Below, one piece after another: positions 54,618-64,000 of a stretch of 64,000 nt of DNA (positions are counted from its first letter, which is position 1; each line of letters opens with the position of its first letter). The notes below the pieces were generated by a model. The model saw nothing but the letters and a program-made list of their open reading frames with translations. It searched no databases and was not told the origin of the DNA. Source of the stretch: Rhinopithecus roxellana (taxonomy: Eukaryota > Chordata > Mammalia > Primates > Cercopithecidae); contig NC_044559.1 of NCBI RefSeq assembly GCF_007565055.1, positions 41,782,546 through 41,846,545 on the forward strand, in the 5' to 3' direction. The position numbers and the translations under genes were made by a program.

Positions 54618-55133
54618 AAAGACCTCTTAATAGCAATCCCTTTCTGCCTTCATCCTTCAAGACTTCCTTCTACCTGGTGTCGCCCTCAGAGTTGCCCCAC
54701 ATAACCCCTTCAATGGTCTTGGACCTCTAAGAACAATGCCCAGGACAGAAAATATTTTGCTGGGAGCTTTTTCTCTCTGGCCATAGACCCTTACTGGGTC
54801 AAAAAACACAGAGCTTGTCATCTGCTTAAAAGGGTTGGGGTCAGGGGTGGGAGGAAAGAAAGGGTAAATAAGGGAGAAGAAACCTATATTAATCTTTTCA
54901 AATATTCTCCAGCTGTGTGCATTCTGTTCTGTATAATACCAGACAGTCATTAAAGCTAATAACATGGGAAGATGTTTAAGATTTATGAACTGTAAAGAGC
55001 AGGGCAAATGAGTTTGTGGACCATGAGGGCATTTCTGGTATCTATAAATATACGCAGACAGAAATGACAGGAAGGAAAACCATTCATTTTCTATAAGTAA
55101 TAGGAGAACAGATTCATCTTCCCTTTTGATGTA

Positions 55134-55176
<43 letters not shown>
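55134..55176. repeat. (TG)n microsatellite
   Basis: About 20 tg units after 'gatgtatctg'. It produces the His-Thr repeat in a minus-strand frame. Confidence 0.97.
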
Positions 55177-55178
<2 letters not shown>

Positions 55179-55546
55179 AACTTTTCCATAGTGAACTTGC
55201 TTTAGTTGTGTGAGCAAACAGAACAAACGAGAACAGCCAGACAGATATATTAGGGATCAAAGAGAAAATAGCCTTACAGTACTCAGTCTCTTTCTTCTGT
55301 GCCCCCCACAGTCTTTTTAGGAAAAGATGCAGGAGGCTGGGCCTGGCTGGCGGAATGGCTGTCCCCAGCAGACCTATGTCCTGTGGGCCTGCCAAGGCTC
55401 TGGGCACTGCATAGATGATTTCTGCCTACTTTGGAAAACATCTCTGCACCCCTGAGACTCTGCAGTGAGGTTTTCCCCGTGCACAAGGCCAGGTGGGGTG
55501 TGAGTGGGAAGTGGACTCTGTCTTCCCCAGTGATGAGGACTTACGC

Positions 55547-55557
55547 GCTGAGTCAGC
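55547..55557. promoter_or_regulatory. Palindromic MARE/AP-1 consensus
   Basis: gctgagtcagc is an exact palindrome containing the AP-1 core tgagtca flanked by GC on both sides, the form bound by Maf/NF-E2/BACH factors. It sits in non-repeat sequence with several CpG nearby (acgcgctg). Function is inference. Confidence 0.35.
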
Positions 55558-58176
55558 TGAGTTGTAAAAAATAAATGTTTGGCAGCCAGCATTTGGCTTC
55601 ATCCATGTTTAAAATCAGCCTGTGGTTAACCTTTGCCTCTTGGGCAATGAGCTTGCTCAGGGCCTGCTGCAGGAAGCCTGTTGCACAGCTGCTCCTCCGC
55701 CTCACCTGGTGATCTCAAAAAGCCATGCAGGGAAGCACCAGCTCCTGCCCAGCAAACACTCTTTTTTCAGCTAAAAACAAAATAAGGGATGGAAATCATA
55801 GGAAAATCTTTCTTATGCTGTGCCTTGGAGCAGGAGCTACTAATGAGTGGAACCCATCCACCTTCCAGACGCCTTAGCTGTCTGCAGTGCCCTCTCAGGA
55901 GACAAAGCCCACGCAGTCCCTCTCTTTGTCCATGCATTTGCCGGCAGCTCCATCAAATTCAGCTCCCCAGATTACACTTCAAATAATGGAGCATTTCAGA
56001 GTGCTCTCTGCAAACTGAACCAGGCTTTGTAAATGTGAGAGAAGATTGTGGTTGACACCCATCATTCGGGGGTGCATTCCCAAGTTGTAAGATTCTCTGT
56101 GTTTCAGTTGAATGTTGTGCTGCAGCGCTGCACCCTGGCCTCTGACCGCAGACATCATGGCCTGTGGGAAGTTCTGATGGGAAATAGTTCACCCAAAAGG
56201 TCAAGGCCTCTGCCCTCTGTAGGCTTTATCTTGGAGAAAAGTGCAAAGAGGGGAACAGCCCACTTGTAGTTTGTGTTTATAGTTTAGCATCTCTGTGATC
56301 TCTCAACATTGATTCATTTTACTTTAAACCCTATCCCATGCCTGATGAGTCATTTTTCAAGCAGAAATCTGCACAGTGTGTGATATGGTTGCCCACTGTA
56401 TAATAGCCATGGGTTAGAGTCTAGGAATCATTGTAGCTTTAAGGTCTTTGTTAAGAATGCACAAAAGGAAATTAAAATTAACTCCATAGTAGGGCAGCTG
56501 GTTTCAGCAAATTCAGTTGTTAGAAAGAAAGAAGTGGATTCATAATGGATTCCTCAGTCAGCCAGGGAATTTCACAATTACTTCTGGAATATTTAAGGTT
56601 GAGAATTTCTGCAGATTTTCAAAGGAAGTTCTGGTAGTCATATCATGGGCTCCACTTTACACATCACTGTGAGTTCACCCTGGGTAAGTAAGCATGGTGT
56701 CTACGGGTCTGTGTAGGAGATGGTCCAGATATGATCTTCTGCCCCACAAGTTTTTGACAGGACTCCTTGGAGCAGCTAGAATCTGTGAGCATAAACTGAG
56801 TGTCACCAGAACACATTTTTACTGCAGTCACGCTAGGTCTGGCTATATAGGTAAAGCATTCAGGTGTCTTCATGTGTTCAGAACAAGGGCCCCCATCTCG
56901 GACAAATTCCACATTCTCACATTCTTCATATGTCCCACCATACATTTAGCATCTTTTCTTAGAACTTGATTTGTTAAGTTCCAAATTTCAGGTGCTCAAC
57001 CTATGCCCACTGAAAATCACATGGCAAATTAAAACAACTATTTTTCTAACATAGCTTTGGGCCTGCTAGAGCCCATTATGATTCTGCTTGTGGCTACACC
57101 AATTCATATTACAGATCAAGTCATTTTCACCAAAGCACTCCCTGCACAATCAGAGGGAACTTGGTGGCACACAGCTGCCTGGGAAGGGCTTAGTCATCAT
57201 CTTAATGTTATGGGCTGTTGGTAGCAGATTACTCTACTCAGCCAAAGATAAGATCATTTTAGTGATGTTTGTGATAAACATCCTCTCATGGGTGAGAAGC
57301 CTCAGATCAAACCTATCACTGAGTCTGATGAAGGCAGGGCAAAGCAGTGGGGAAGAGAACACATTAAAATAGGCATTCAGTGATGAGCTTGTAAAGGTCA
57401 AGAAACCTAGGAAAATGAGAAGGGAGTGCTGGCAATAATGGGCTGGCTGGGGACACTTGCTGTTTTGCAAACTGATTACCCAGAGGCATTAGTGATGCAG
57501 AATGCCTACCAAGCAACTTCTGAAATAGCAAAAGCCCCTTCCTGGTCATATACCACTAAGGGGATTTTCTTTGTCACCCATTAGAGGCGATTGAATTAAT
57601 GTTTCCATTTGGGGTAGGATAAGGGAGAGAGTGAGAAACAATCAGAATAGAACCTATTTGACTTTTTTCATAAAATTATTTCTATTTTGCAGCTTATGAC
57701 GAAAGGAAAAAATATGTATGTCCTTAATGTGTCTAGCAAGAAAATAAATCCAGTACAGAAATTTTTTAAACTTTCTGAAATCAGTTTCCAGAGGGTGATT
57801 TTAACAAAGCAACAACAACAATAATAATAATAGTCCACTTAGTACCTTGAAGACCTAAATGAGCTAATATATGCAGAATGCTTTATTAAACTCTAAAACA
57901 CCATTAAAATGTGAAGGCATCTTATTAAGCCACAGAGGCATGCCTTCACTTCTGTGTATACTAAGAAACAAACAAAAAGTTTTTATGTTTTTCAAGAAAG
58001 TACACTGACATTTCTGCAAAGGCAGTTTATGTTTGTGTGTTTGTTTCCTGAACACAGAACTTCACTCTGACATGACTCTAGTGGTTAATTCCAAGTCACT
58101 CCCATACAGTAGAAAATCACAGAGCACTGGCCTCTGTCTTTGGGTTTCATGAGCAGGTGACTGTGTCCGCATATAG

Positions 58177-58388
58177 CAGTGGTTTTCAACCAGGAACAAA
58201 GTTGTCCACAGGGGATACAGCAACATCTGGAGACATCTTTCATGGCCACAGCTTGGGGGTGGGGGTGCTACTGGCATCGAGTGGGCAGAGGCTAGGGATG
58301 CTGCTAAACAACATACATTGCAAAGGACACCCCCAACATTGAGTTATCCAGTCCAAAATGTCAATAGTGCCAAGACGAAGAAACCCTA
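58177..58388 (+). mobile_element. MER20 (hAT-Charlie MITE)
   Basis: Starts 'cagtggttttcaaccagg', then 'catctggagacatctttcat', 'ggtgctactggcatcgagtg', 'aatgtcaatagtgcc', and ends 'gaagaaaccct'. Full length (about 212 bp). MER20 copies are known in other loci to carry regulatory sites, for example in endometrial genes; nothing here shows activity. Confidence 0.92.
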
Positions 58389-60985
58389 TCTTAAAACATG
58401 AAGCTTTTTATTCCAGTCACTGGCCTCACAAAGAAGCAGAGCATGGGAGGATCAAACCTCACCCGAGAGCAGCCTGGTTCACTGTGCTGTGACAGAGTAA
58501 GAGCCAAGAATAATGTCGTGGGGAGAAACAAACACGAAGATCAATAAGAGCCCTTCAGCTGACAGGTGTGACGAGCCAGCCAGCAGGGAGTGAGGAGGCA
58601 CCAACATTACTTAAGAGAGATGCCAGCTTCAGAGAAATAGATGTGCACAGGGAGCTTACTGTGGCCAAGAAGGCCCTCTGAGCCAGAAGGCATAGCATTC
58701 CCTGAGCTGGGGGAACAATCACTGGCTTGTGGCACAAAGTGGAAGGTGGTGAGATGTCAAAAAGCCTGAATGGGGGTAGAGAGTGGATATTCCCTTTTAA
58801 TAGAGTATCTGATGCATTTGCAGAAAGAAGAGATTATTTCAAAAGAAAAAAGAAGTTACAGTCAGCATAGCAAGTTCTGCATTTTAGGGCTAAAAATATT
58901 TCTTCTAGGAGAAGCTGCAAAGTTCATCAAAGGCGGAAGTTGTAGGCCTGAAGTACTGTAGAGAAGCCTCAGCAGCTGTGGAATCTCAGCTGAGTCTTGA
59001 AATAATAGTGGGTTTTAGAAAGGAGGATGCTGAATGTGATCTTCAGTCACTCATTTGATAAATAACGTTTATCCATCTCCTGAGCCCTAATACCCTCTGG
59101 AAGATTTGATTCAGAAACGCTGTTGTGAGCATCGACCTGATACAAAGGGGATTATGAAGGATGCATAAACAACTTAGACCCTCTCTCTGCACCTATGGGT
59201 CTTAAATCTACATGATCTTAAAGGTCTCAGCTCTTAACAGTCCCTGGAGAAGTAAAACTTCACTTATGATTCCATGACAAAACACTCTAGGCAATTTAGA
59301 ATTCATTAGGTCAGATGTTTAGTCCTTAAGAAATTGGAAATCTAGAACTTGCAAAAAGGGGAATAAATGGCAATCCAAATCCAACAGTAACAGAGAGTGA
59401 AATAACAAATGTCCACCAACAGAAAACAAAGAATAGGCTGTTATTGTTGCATGAGTGATGTGCAAGGTAATGTGCAGACAGATCCCATTGTCAAGAGCTC
59501 AGACATTCAAGGTACTGCACCCAGCAGCCCTCAGTGAAATGTTTTCTTATGTAGCAAAAGGTCTGTGCAATCACCATACAGAATCAGGTGGTTGGTCTGA
59601 AACTGTAATCACCTGTCAAGATGGAAAGCACTTATTTATTCTTATAACTTTGGCTTTTGCCCTCTGAGCTGTAAGGCCTCTGTACTCTTCCAACTATACC
59701 TAGAGCCTGAAAGCCAATGTGAGTGAAAAAGATAATGGGAATTTAGCATCAGAAATGAGTGAACAAGGCTGGGAGCTCCCATTTTTGTTAAAACACAGGT
59801 GAATCACAGGTGGTCCAGGAGCCCTGCAGTCAATCCCCTTGATAGGCCTCTTAACACTCATCACAAGATTGGTGAGTTTTCCCTTCTATGAGAGACAAAT
59901 TGAAATAGTAAATTGTGACCATTGTCTAGATCTTAAGTAAGTCTCTCCAGGACCTGTGAATACCTTTCTCTGAAGTATAAATTTCTCATTATTCTACAAA
60001 AGACTTGTGACATTTCTATGAGAAATCTTTGCCCCTGAATTGAGTCAGTTGGTTGCCAGGAAAAATAGAGCAAGACCTGTCATTTAACTGTCTTCAATGA
60101 AGTAATGAAGTTGTCTTTATGTCATGCTGGCCAGGAGCACCATAACCCTTTGTCCATTCTCTAAAAAGGTGAATGAGCCCAATTATTCTGGGCCATGTAA
60201 AAAAATTGACCTCAGTAGCAAAAGGCTGCAATCTTTGCAGCTGTCTCTAGAAGTTCAATTGTGTAGTGTTTATTTAAAAAACAAAGAGCAGCAGAATAAT
60301 CCTTTGCCAGTTCTCTAGGTTTCCTAGGGCCACGGAACTTCCTTCTCCTTGCTTATTTAAAAAAAAAAAAAAAAAAAAAGGAAAAAAGTAAACTCAACTC
60401 CAGGAAGGATGACAGCTCTGATTTTATCAAGTGCCTGATACAAGAGATAAAAGTTCAAAACTTCTTTAGGCTGGGATTTCCAAAGGCCTGGGTCAGGGCC
60501 TTAACACTCTTGAGCCTCCTCCCCTTTGCTCCATCATAGTGTCTGCACAAAGAAGATGAAGAATACATTGAGGGTTTTGTTTTGTTTGTTTGTTTTTGGT
60601 TTGGTGTGGTTTGGTTTGGTTTTAATAAAAGGAAATGTCTGGGGAAAGGGATGAAACCCTGTAGAGAAAATAGTTGTCTCTTATCCATACTAGGGACATA
60701 GTGAAAAGCCATGAGATAAGGTGTTACATGTGGAAAATTTCAAGTCTCTAGGAAATGTCTAAAGAAGAATTAAGTGAAGTGTCATGATTTCTGATACAGT
60801 TGGTCAGATAATGATTTATCTCAATTGTAGATTTTAATATGTCTCAGTACGACTCTTCTCCCAATTGGAGTAACACTAGAAGGCCTTTAAGGTTCCTTAT
60901 AACTCTGGGATTTTATGGTTGTTCAAGGCCTGATAATTAATGTTAAATTTACAGTGATGTTTAATGAAAGTGAATATGTTTTAAA
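58389..60985. other. No recognised gene or repeat family
   Basis: Unique-looking sequence with an A-run at 60359-60379 and a (tttgg)n-type tract at 60575-60622. Short frames without domains. Confidence 0.4.
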
Positions 60986-60989
60986 TTTC

Positions 60990-61330
60990 ATCTACAAATA
61001 AATTATATAAATATTAAAACAAATACCAAGATAGAAGACTTAAAGACAGCCATATCAAAAATTATATTAAATGCAAATGGATAAACATTTTAGTTAAAAA
61101 GCAGAGATCAAGTGGATTTAAAAAAATAAATTACATGTTGATGACAAGAAACATTTCAATTACTTCTAAGTTTCAAAATATGTTAGGCAAACACTAAGCA
61201 TTAGAAAGCTGGTGTGGCTATATTAATATCATATAAAGTAGACTTTAAAAAAACAGTATTGGCAGACATAAGGAAGAACATTTCTTACTGCTAAGAGAAT
61301 CAATTCTTCAAGATCAAATGAAAGCTCTCG
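60990..61330 (+). mobile_element. Internal L1M ORF2 fragment (endonuclease region)
   Basis: 'ccatatcaaaaattatatta', 'aatgcaaatggataaac', 'gctggtgtggctatattaat', 'catataaagtagactttaaa' and 'ctaagagaatcaattcttca' follow the endonuclease part of old L1 ORF2. Neither the 5' nor the 3' end of an L1 is attached. Confidence 0.6.
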
Positions 61331-61589
61331 GTGAAGCAAGATGACTGAGTGGGAACTCTTCAGCGAATTGCAAAGCAAACAGCATTTTTAAGCACATTGC
61401 ATTAGAATGAATATATATTCAGTTGCTTAATCTTGAAAGTGAATTTGCACTGTCTGTAATTCTTATATGACCAAACAACAGATTGTCCAGACAACATATT
61501 GTCTTCGTAACAAGAAAGTCTTTCAACAAAAGAGTAGAAATGAGCAAAGAATGGTTTTTAGTTCATTTCACTCTGAATGTGACCCCTAT

Positions 61590-62456
61590 GATTGATATAA
61601 ACCAGAAATAAAATTTTAAGTCCCGCAACCACCTGAATGGACCGCCCTATTAGCCAGAGGACCCAACCAAACCTGGAAAACTAGTTCAGATCATGCCAGG
61701 AAGAAGAGTGGTCAGACATACCTCAATTACTCTCTTCCCTTGGTGTTCAGACACACAGCTGGCCAGCATTAACATTAAAACACAGGTCTTAAGACTGACA
61801 GAACAGACTCTGTAACAGTAAGATAAAATTCCAACCTGACTCTAGTATAGCATCACATGATAGCGGGACCTTGAAAGAAACCAAAGTATTTTACTCCAAA
61901 ATATATTTCTATGACATATTTTGAAATGGCCCTGCCAAGCTGTTTCTTGTGGGGGAAATTTACATTGTGTAGAGAATCCCCTTTCCTTACCAGGACTTTT
62001 TCTAATCCTGAAGAGATTGGCTGAGAGCCTAGCACTTATTAAGGGTCTGAATAGGAAACACTTGCTATCTATTGCCTCTGGGCATGGCCACCTATGATAC
62101 TTCATCTACATAATAAGAACCCTGGTCTTCACAACTCCTTATTTTAACCCAGACACTTCTTTCTATTGATTCCAGGTCTTTAGATAATAACTCTTTTGAC
62201 CAATTGCCGATCAGAAAATCTTTGAATCCGCCTATGACTTGTAACCTCCCCACAACCCCGCTTTGAGTTGTCCCACCTCATTTGTATTGATTGATGTCTT
62301 AGGTTTCTCTAAAACATATAAAATAAAGCTGTAACACAATTGCCTTGGGCACGTATTCTCAGGACCTCCTGAGGCTGTTATAGTTCGTGATCCACAACCT
62401 TGGCAAAACAAACGTCTAAATTGATTGAGATCTGTCTCAGACACTTTTTGGTTTAT
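61590..62456 (+). mobile_element. Solo LTR of an endogenous retrovirus (ERV1-like)
   Basis: About 0.86 kb: 'accacctgaatggaccgccc', 'attagccagaggacccaacc', a promoter-like AT region, polyadenylation signal aataaa at 62322-62327, then 'attctcaggacctcctgagg', 'aaccttggcaaaacaaacg' and 'gagatctgtctcagacac'. No gag, pol or env sequence is attached. The boundaries and target duplication are not certain. It has no coding capacity. Confidence 0.65.
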
Positions 62457-63118
62457 ATACAGAAGTAAATAATTCAAATTAATGAACTACTGCTCATCTC
62501 AGAAGGAAGACTTTGAATTTAGTCTCTGTGTGTGGTAGAGGACATGGGTTCTCCCTGCAGTCTAGAGATACTTAAAGAAGCAGAAAGTATCAGAGAGAAA
62601 TAATTCCCTCTCCCTAATCCAAATATGGGAAATGAGAATAAGCAGAATGCACTTAGGGGATTGCTCAAATCTGATATTTTCCACCCTAATTTATATGATT
62701 TTTATGGAGGATTAATAGACATTTTTCTCAAAAAAGAAAGTGAATGAAGTTCTCTAGAACAACAACAAAACCCAGAGTAGCTAAGGTAGAAAAGAATGCA
62801 GCCCAGGAGGAGATTCTAATAGACTCACACAGGCAGGACAAGTGAGAGCTCAGGACAGAGAATGCAGAAGCAGAAGAGAGAGATGGAACCTTGGAGCTAA
62901 GGAGAAAGCAGAGAAAGTGAAAGTGTCGGAAAGTAAAAGAGGTTCTAAGAGAGAAAAGGCTAGTCATGGTCAAAGTCAGGCAGAGAGCATGAGATCACAG
63001 TCTGACCACATTTGTAAAAAACTTCAAAGCCTTCACCAGCTCAGGATTGGTGAGGAAAATAAAGGAGTGATATGACCCAGTGGGAACAAAACTCAGACTG
63101 ACACCTAAACCCAGGTGT
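62457..63118. other. Unassigned, with GA-rich tract
   Basis: Purine-rich plus strand at 62840-62960 gives a charged 77-codon frame (62842-63075) and its complement (62728-62973). Both are composition artefacts as far as I can see. Confidence 0.35.
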
Positions 63119-63592
63119 CACCAGGTATATTGACTTCCTGTGACTATTGTAACAAATGACCACAAACTGGTTTAAGACAACAGAAATATATTATGTCATA
63201 GTTCTGGAGGCCAGAAGTCCCAAATCAATATATTGGTAACCTTGGTTCCATTTAGAGGTGGAATCCATTCCATACCTCTCTCTTAACTTCTGGAGACTGT
63301 CAGCAATCTTTGGCATTCTTTCCTTTACAAATGTACCTCTCTAATCTCTGCCTTTATCTTCGTATGGTCCTTTTCTCTGTCCCTCTGTATTGCAAATATT
63401 CCTCTCCCATCTCTTATAAGGATGCCAGGCATTGGGTTTAAGGCCCACCCGAAATCTAAGATGATCTCATTTTGAGAACCTTACTTTAATTATATCTGCA
63501 AAGACCTTTTTTCAAAATAAGATCATAATTTGAAGTTCCATGAATTTGGATGGTGGAGGGGATATTATTCAATCCACCACACCAATTAACTC
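63119..63592 (-). mobile_element. MLT1 LTR (ERVL-MaLR), antisense
   Basis: Plus strand reads the reverse MLT1A-type LTR: 'ttcctgtgactattgtaaca', 'agttctggaggccagaagtc', 'tctctaatctctgccttta', 'ataaggatgccaggcattgg', 'catttttgagaacc'-type and 'ctgcaaagacc', ending 'attattcaatccaccac'. Nearly full length; solo. Confidence 0.88.
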
Positions 63593-63621
63593 CAAGGTGA
63601 AAGGAATTGATCCAAACTACA

Positions 63622-63780
63622 TTACACTCCAGGGGTCTCAAATTTGAATGTGCATGTGATCCCCGCGTGATCACATGTAGATCCCAATTCAGTAGCTCTA
63701 GGAGGTAGCTGAGAATCTGCACTTCTACAAGTTCTCAGGATGCCAGTGCTTCTGGTCTGGACCATACCGAGTAGCAAAGA
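63622..63780 (+). mobile_element. MER5A (hAT-Charlie MITE)
   Basis: 'ggggtctcaaatttgaatgt', 'gatcccaattcagtagctct', 'tgagaatctgcacttctaca', 'agttctcaggatgccagtgc', 'ttctggtctggaccatacc' follow MER5A in sense. Clearly recognisable. Confidence 0.8.
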
Positions 63781-64000
63781 TTTAGTTGTCCATGTGGAAA
63801 GGTATACAATTAGTTGTCTTTGCTTAACATAACTCCCAGTAAAGCTGGTATGGCCACAGATTGTTTGGAAAACAATTTCAAGTGCTTATGGGTGAAAAGT
63901 AAGAAATAAAGATAAATCTGAGTGTGAGCCAAACTGTTTTCCCTGGGCGAGAAACAGCAGGTGGAGAGATGGCTGTGTGATCTCTGTTGTGCCCTTCAAT

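Larger units (their letters stand above)
54618..58176. other. Low-repeat stretch with no gene recognised
   Basis: Contains a (tg)n tract at 55134-55176 and a palindromic Maf/AP-1-type site at 55547, but no repeat family that I can name. Open frames (for example minus 54657-55226, 189 codons, which spans the (tg)n as a TH repeat) show no domain. 55.3-56.3 kb is somewhat GC-richer. Confidence 0.4.

Noticed and set aside
54657..55226. 189-codon minus-strand frame, the longest in the window
   Set aside because: It contains a His-Thr run from the (TG)n microsatellite, no domain, and no surrounding gene signals.
61590..62456. Possible complete provirus
   Set aside because: Only one LTR is visible and no internal retroviral coding sequence flanks it, so it is called a solo LTR.
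62842..63075. Charged Arg/Glu/Lys-rich frame suggesting a nuclear protein
   Set aside because: Purine-rich DNA gives this composition in any frame; the complement is also open (62728-62973).

Overview
The window is primate nuclear DNA, AT-rich and built almost entirely of interspersed repeats. I found no exon, rRNA, tRNA, snRNA, CRISPR or bacterial-type gene. All open frames are short and are either pieces of dead LINE-1 or Alu elements or chance frames. Alu elements (J, S and Y grades), primate-age L1 and a MER85-like piggyBac MITE make it an anthropoid primate. One young AluY copy (50751-51047) carries a set of bases that I associate with the Old World monkey AluY lineage (AluYRa type), so a cercopithecid such as macaque, baboon or vervet is more likely than human.

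Layout. 1-10 kb holds old material: L1M ends, L2 and MIR fragments, two hAT-Charlie MITEs, and an old HAL1-like block (7.0-8.8 kb, perhaps to 10.3 kb). 10.3-10.9 kb is a truncated L1P. 11-16.9 kb has MER5 and L2/MIR fragments, a CpG-richer stretch with CRE and AP-1 consensus sites, and a complex duplicated block. 17.06-23.45 kb is a near full-length L1 (L1PB or old L1PA grade) with a 12-bp target-site duplication; both of its ORFs are dead. 24-29 kb has a MaLR LTR, duplicated segments, Alus and a short young L1. 29-37 kb is mostly low-repeat sequence with three Alus and an inverted repeat. 37.3-45 kb is a nearly complete antisense L1M including its 5' UTR, into which an L1 3' end, two Tigger-family DNA transposons and an AluJ have inserted. 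49.4-52.2 kb is another old antisense L1M with Alus and a TCTA/TCTG microsatellite. 52-55 kb is Alu-dense. 55-61 kb is sparse (one MER20). 61.6-63.8 kb has an ERV-type LTR, an MLT1 LTR and a MER5A.

The least ordinary feature is a set of local duplications that the named repeat families do not explain. There are four inverted pairs (7.8/8.6 kb, 13.1+14.6/15.3 kb, 33.7/34.2 kb, 44.6/45.6 kb), each with roughly 150-260-bp arms, and two direct pairs (13.35/25.26 kb and 24.76/28.0 kb). The three pairs I counted or compared most closely are about 88-92% identical by eye. Several are stratified by later insertions: a piggyBac MITE in one arm of the first, a 1.2-kb insert in one arm of the second, a Tigger element in one copy of a direct pair, and different Alus in the two copies of the other. 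This gives a readable order of events.
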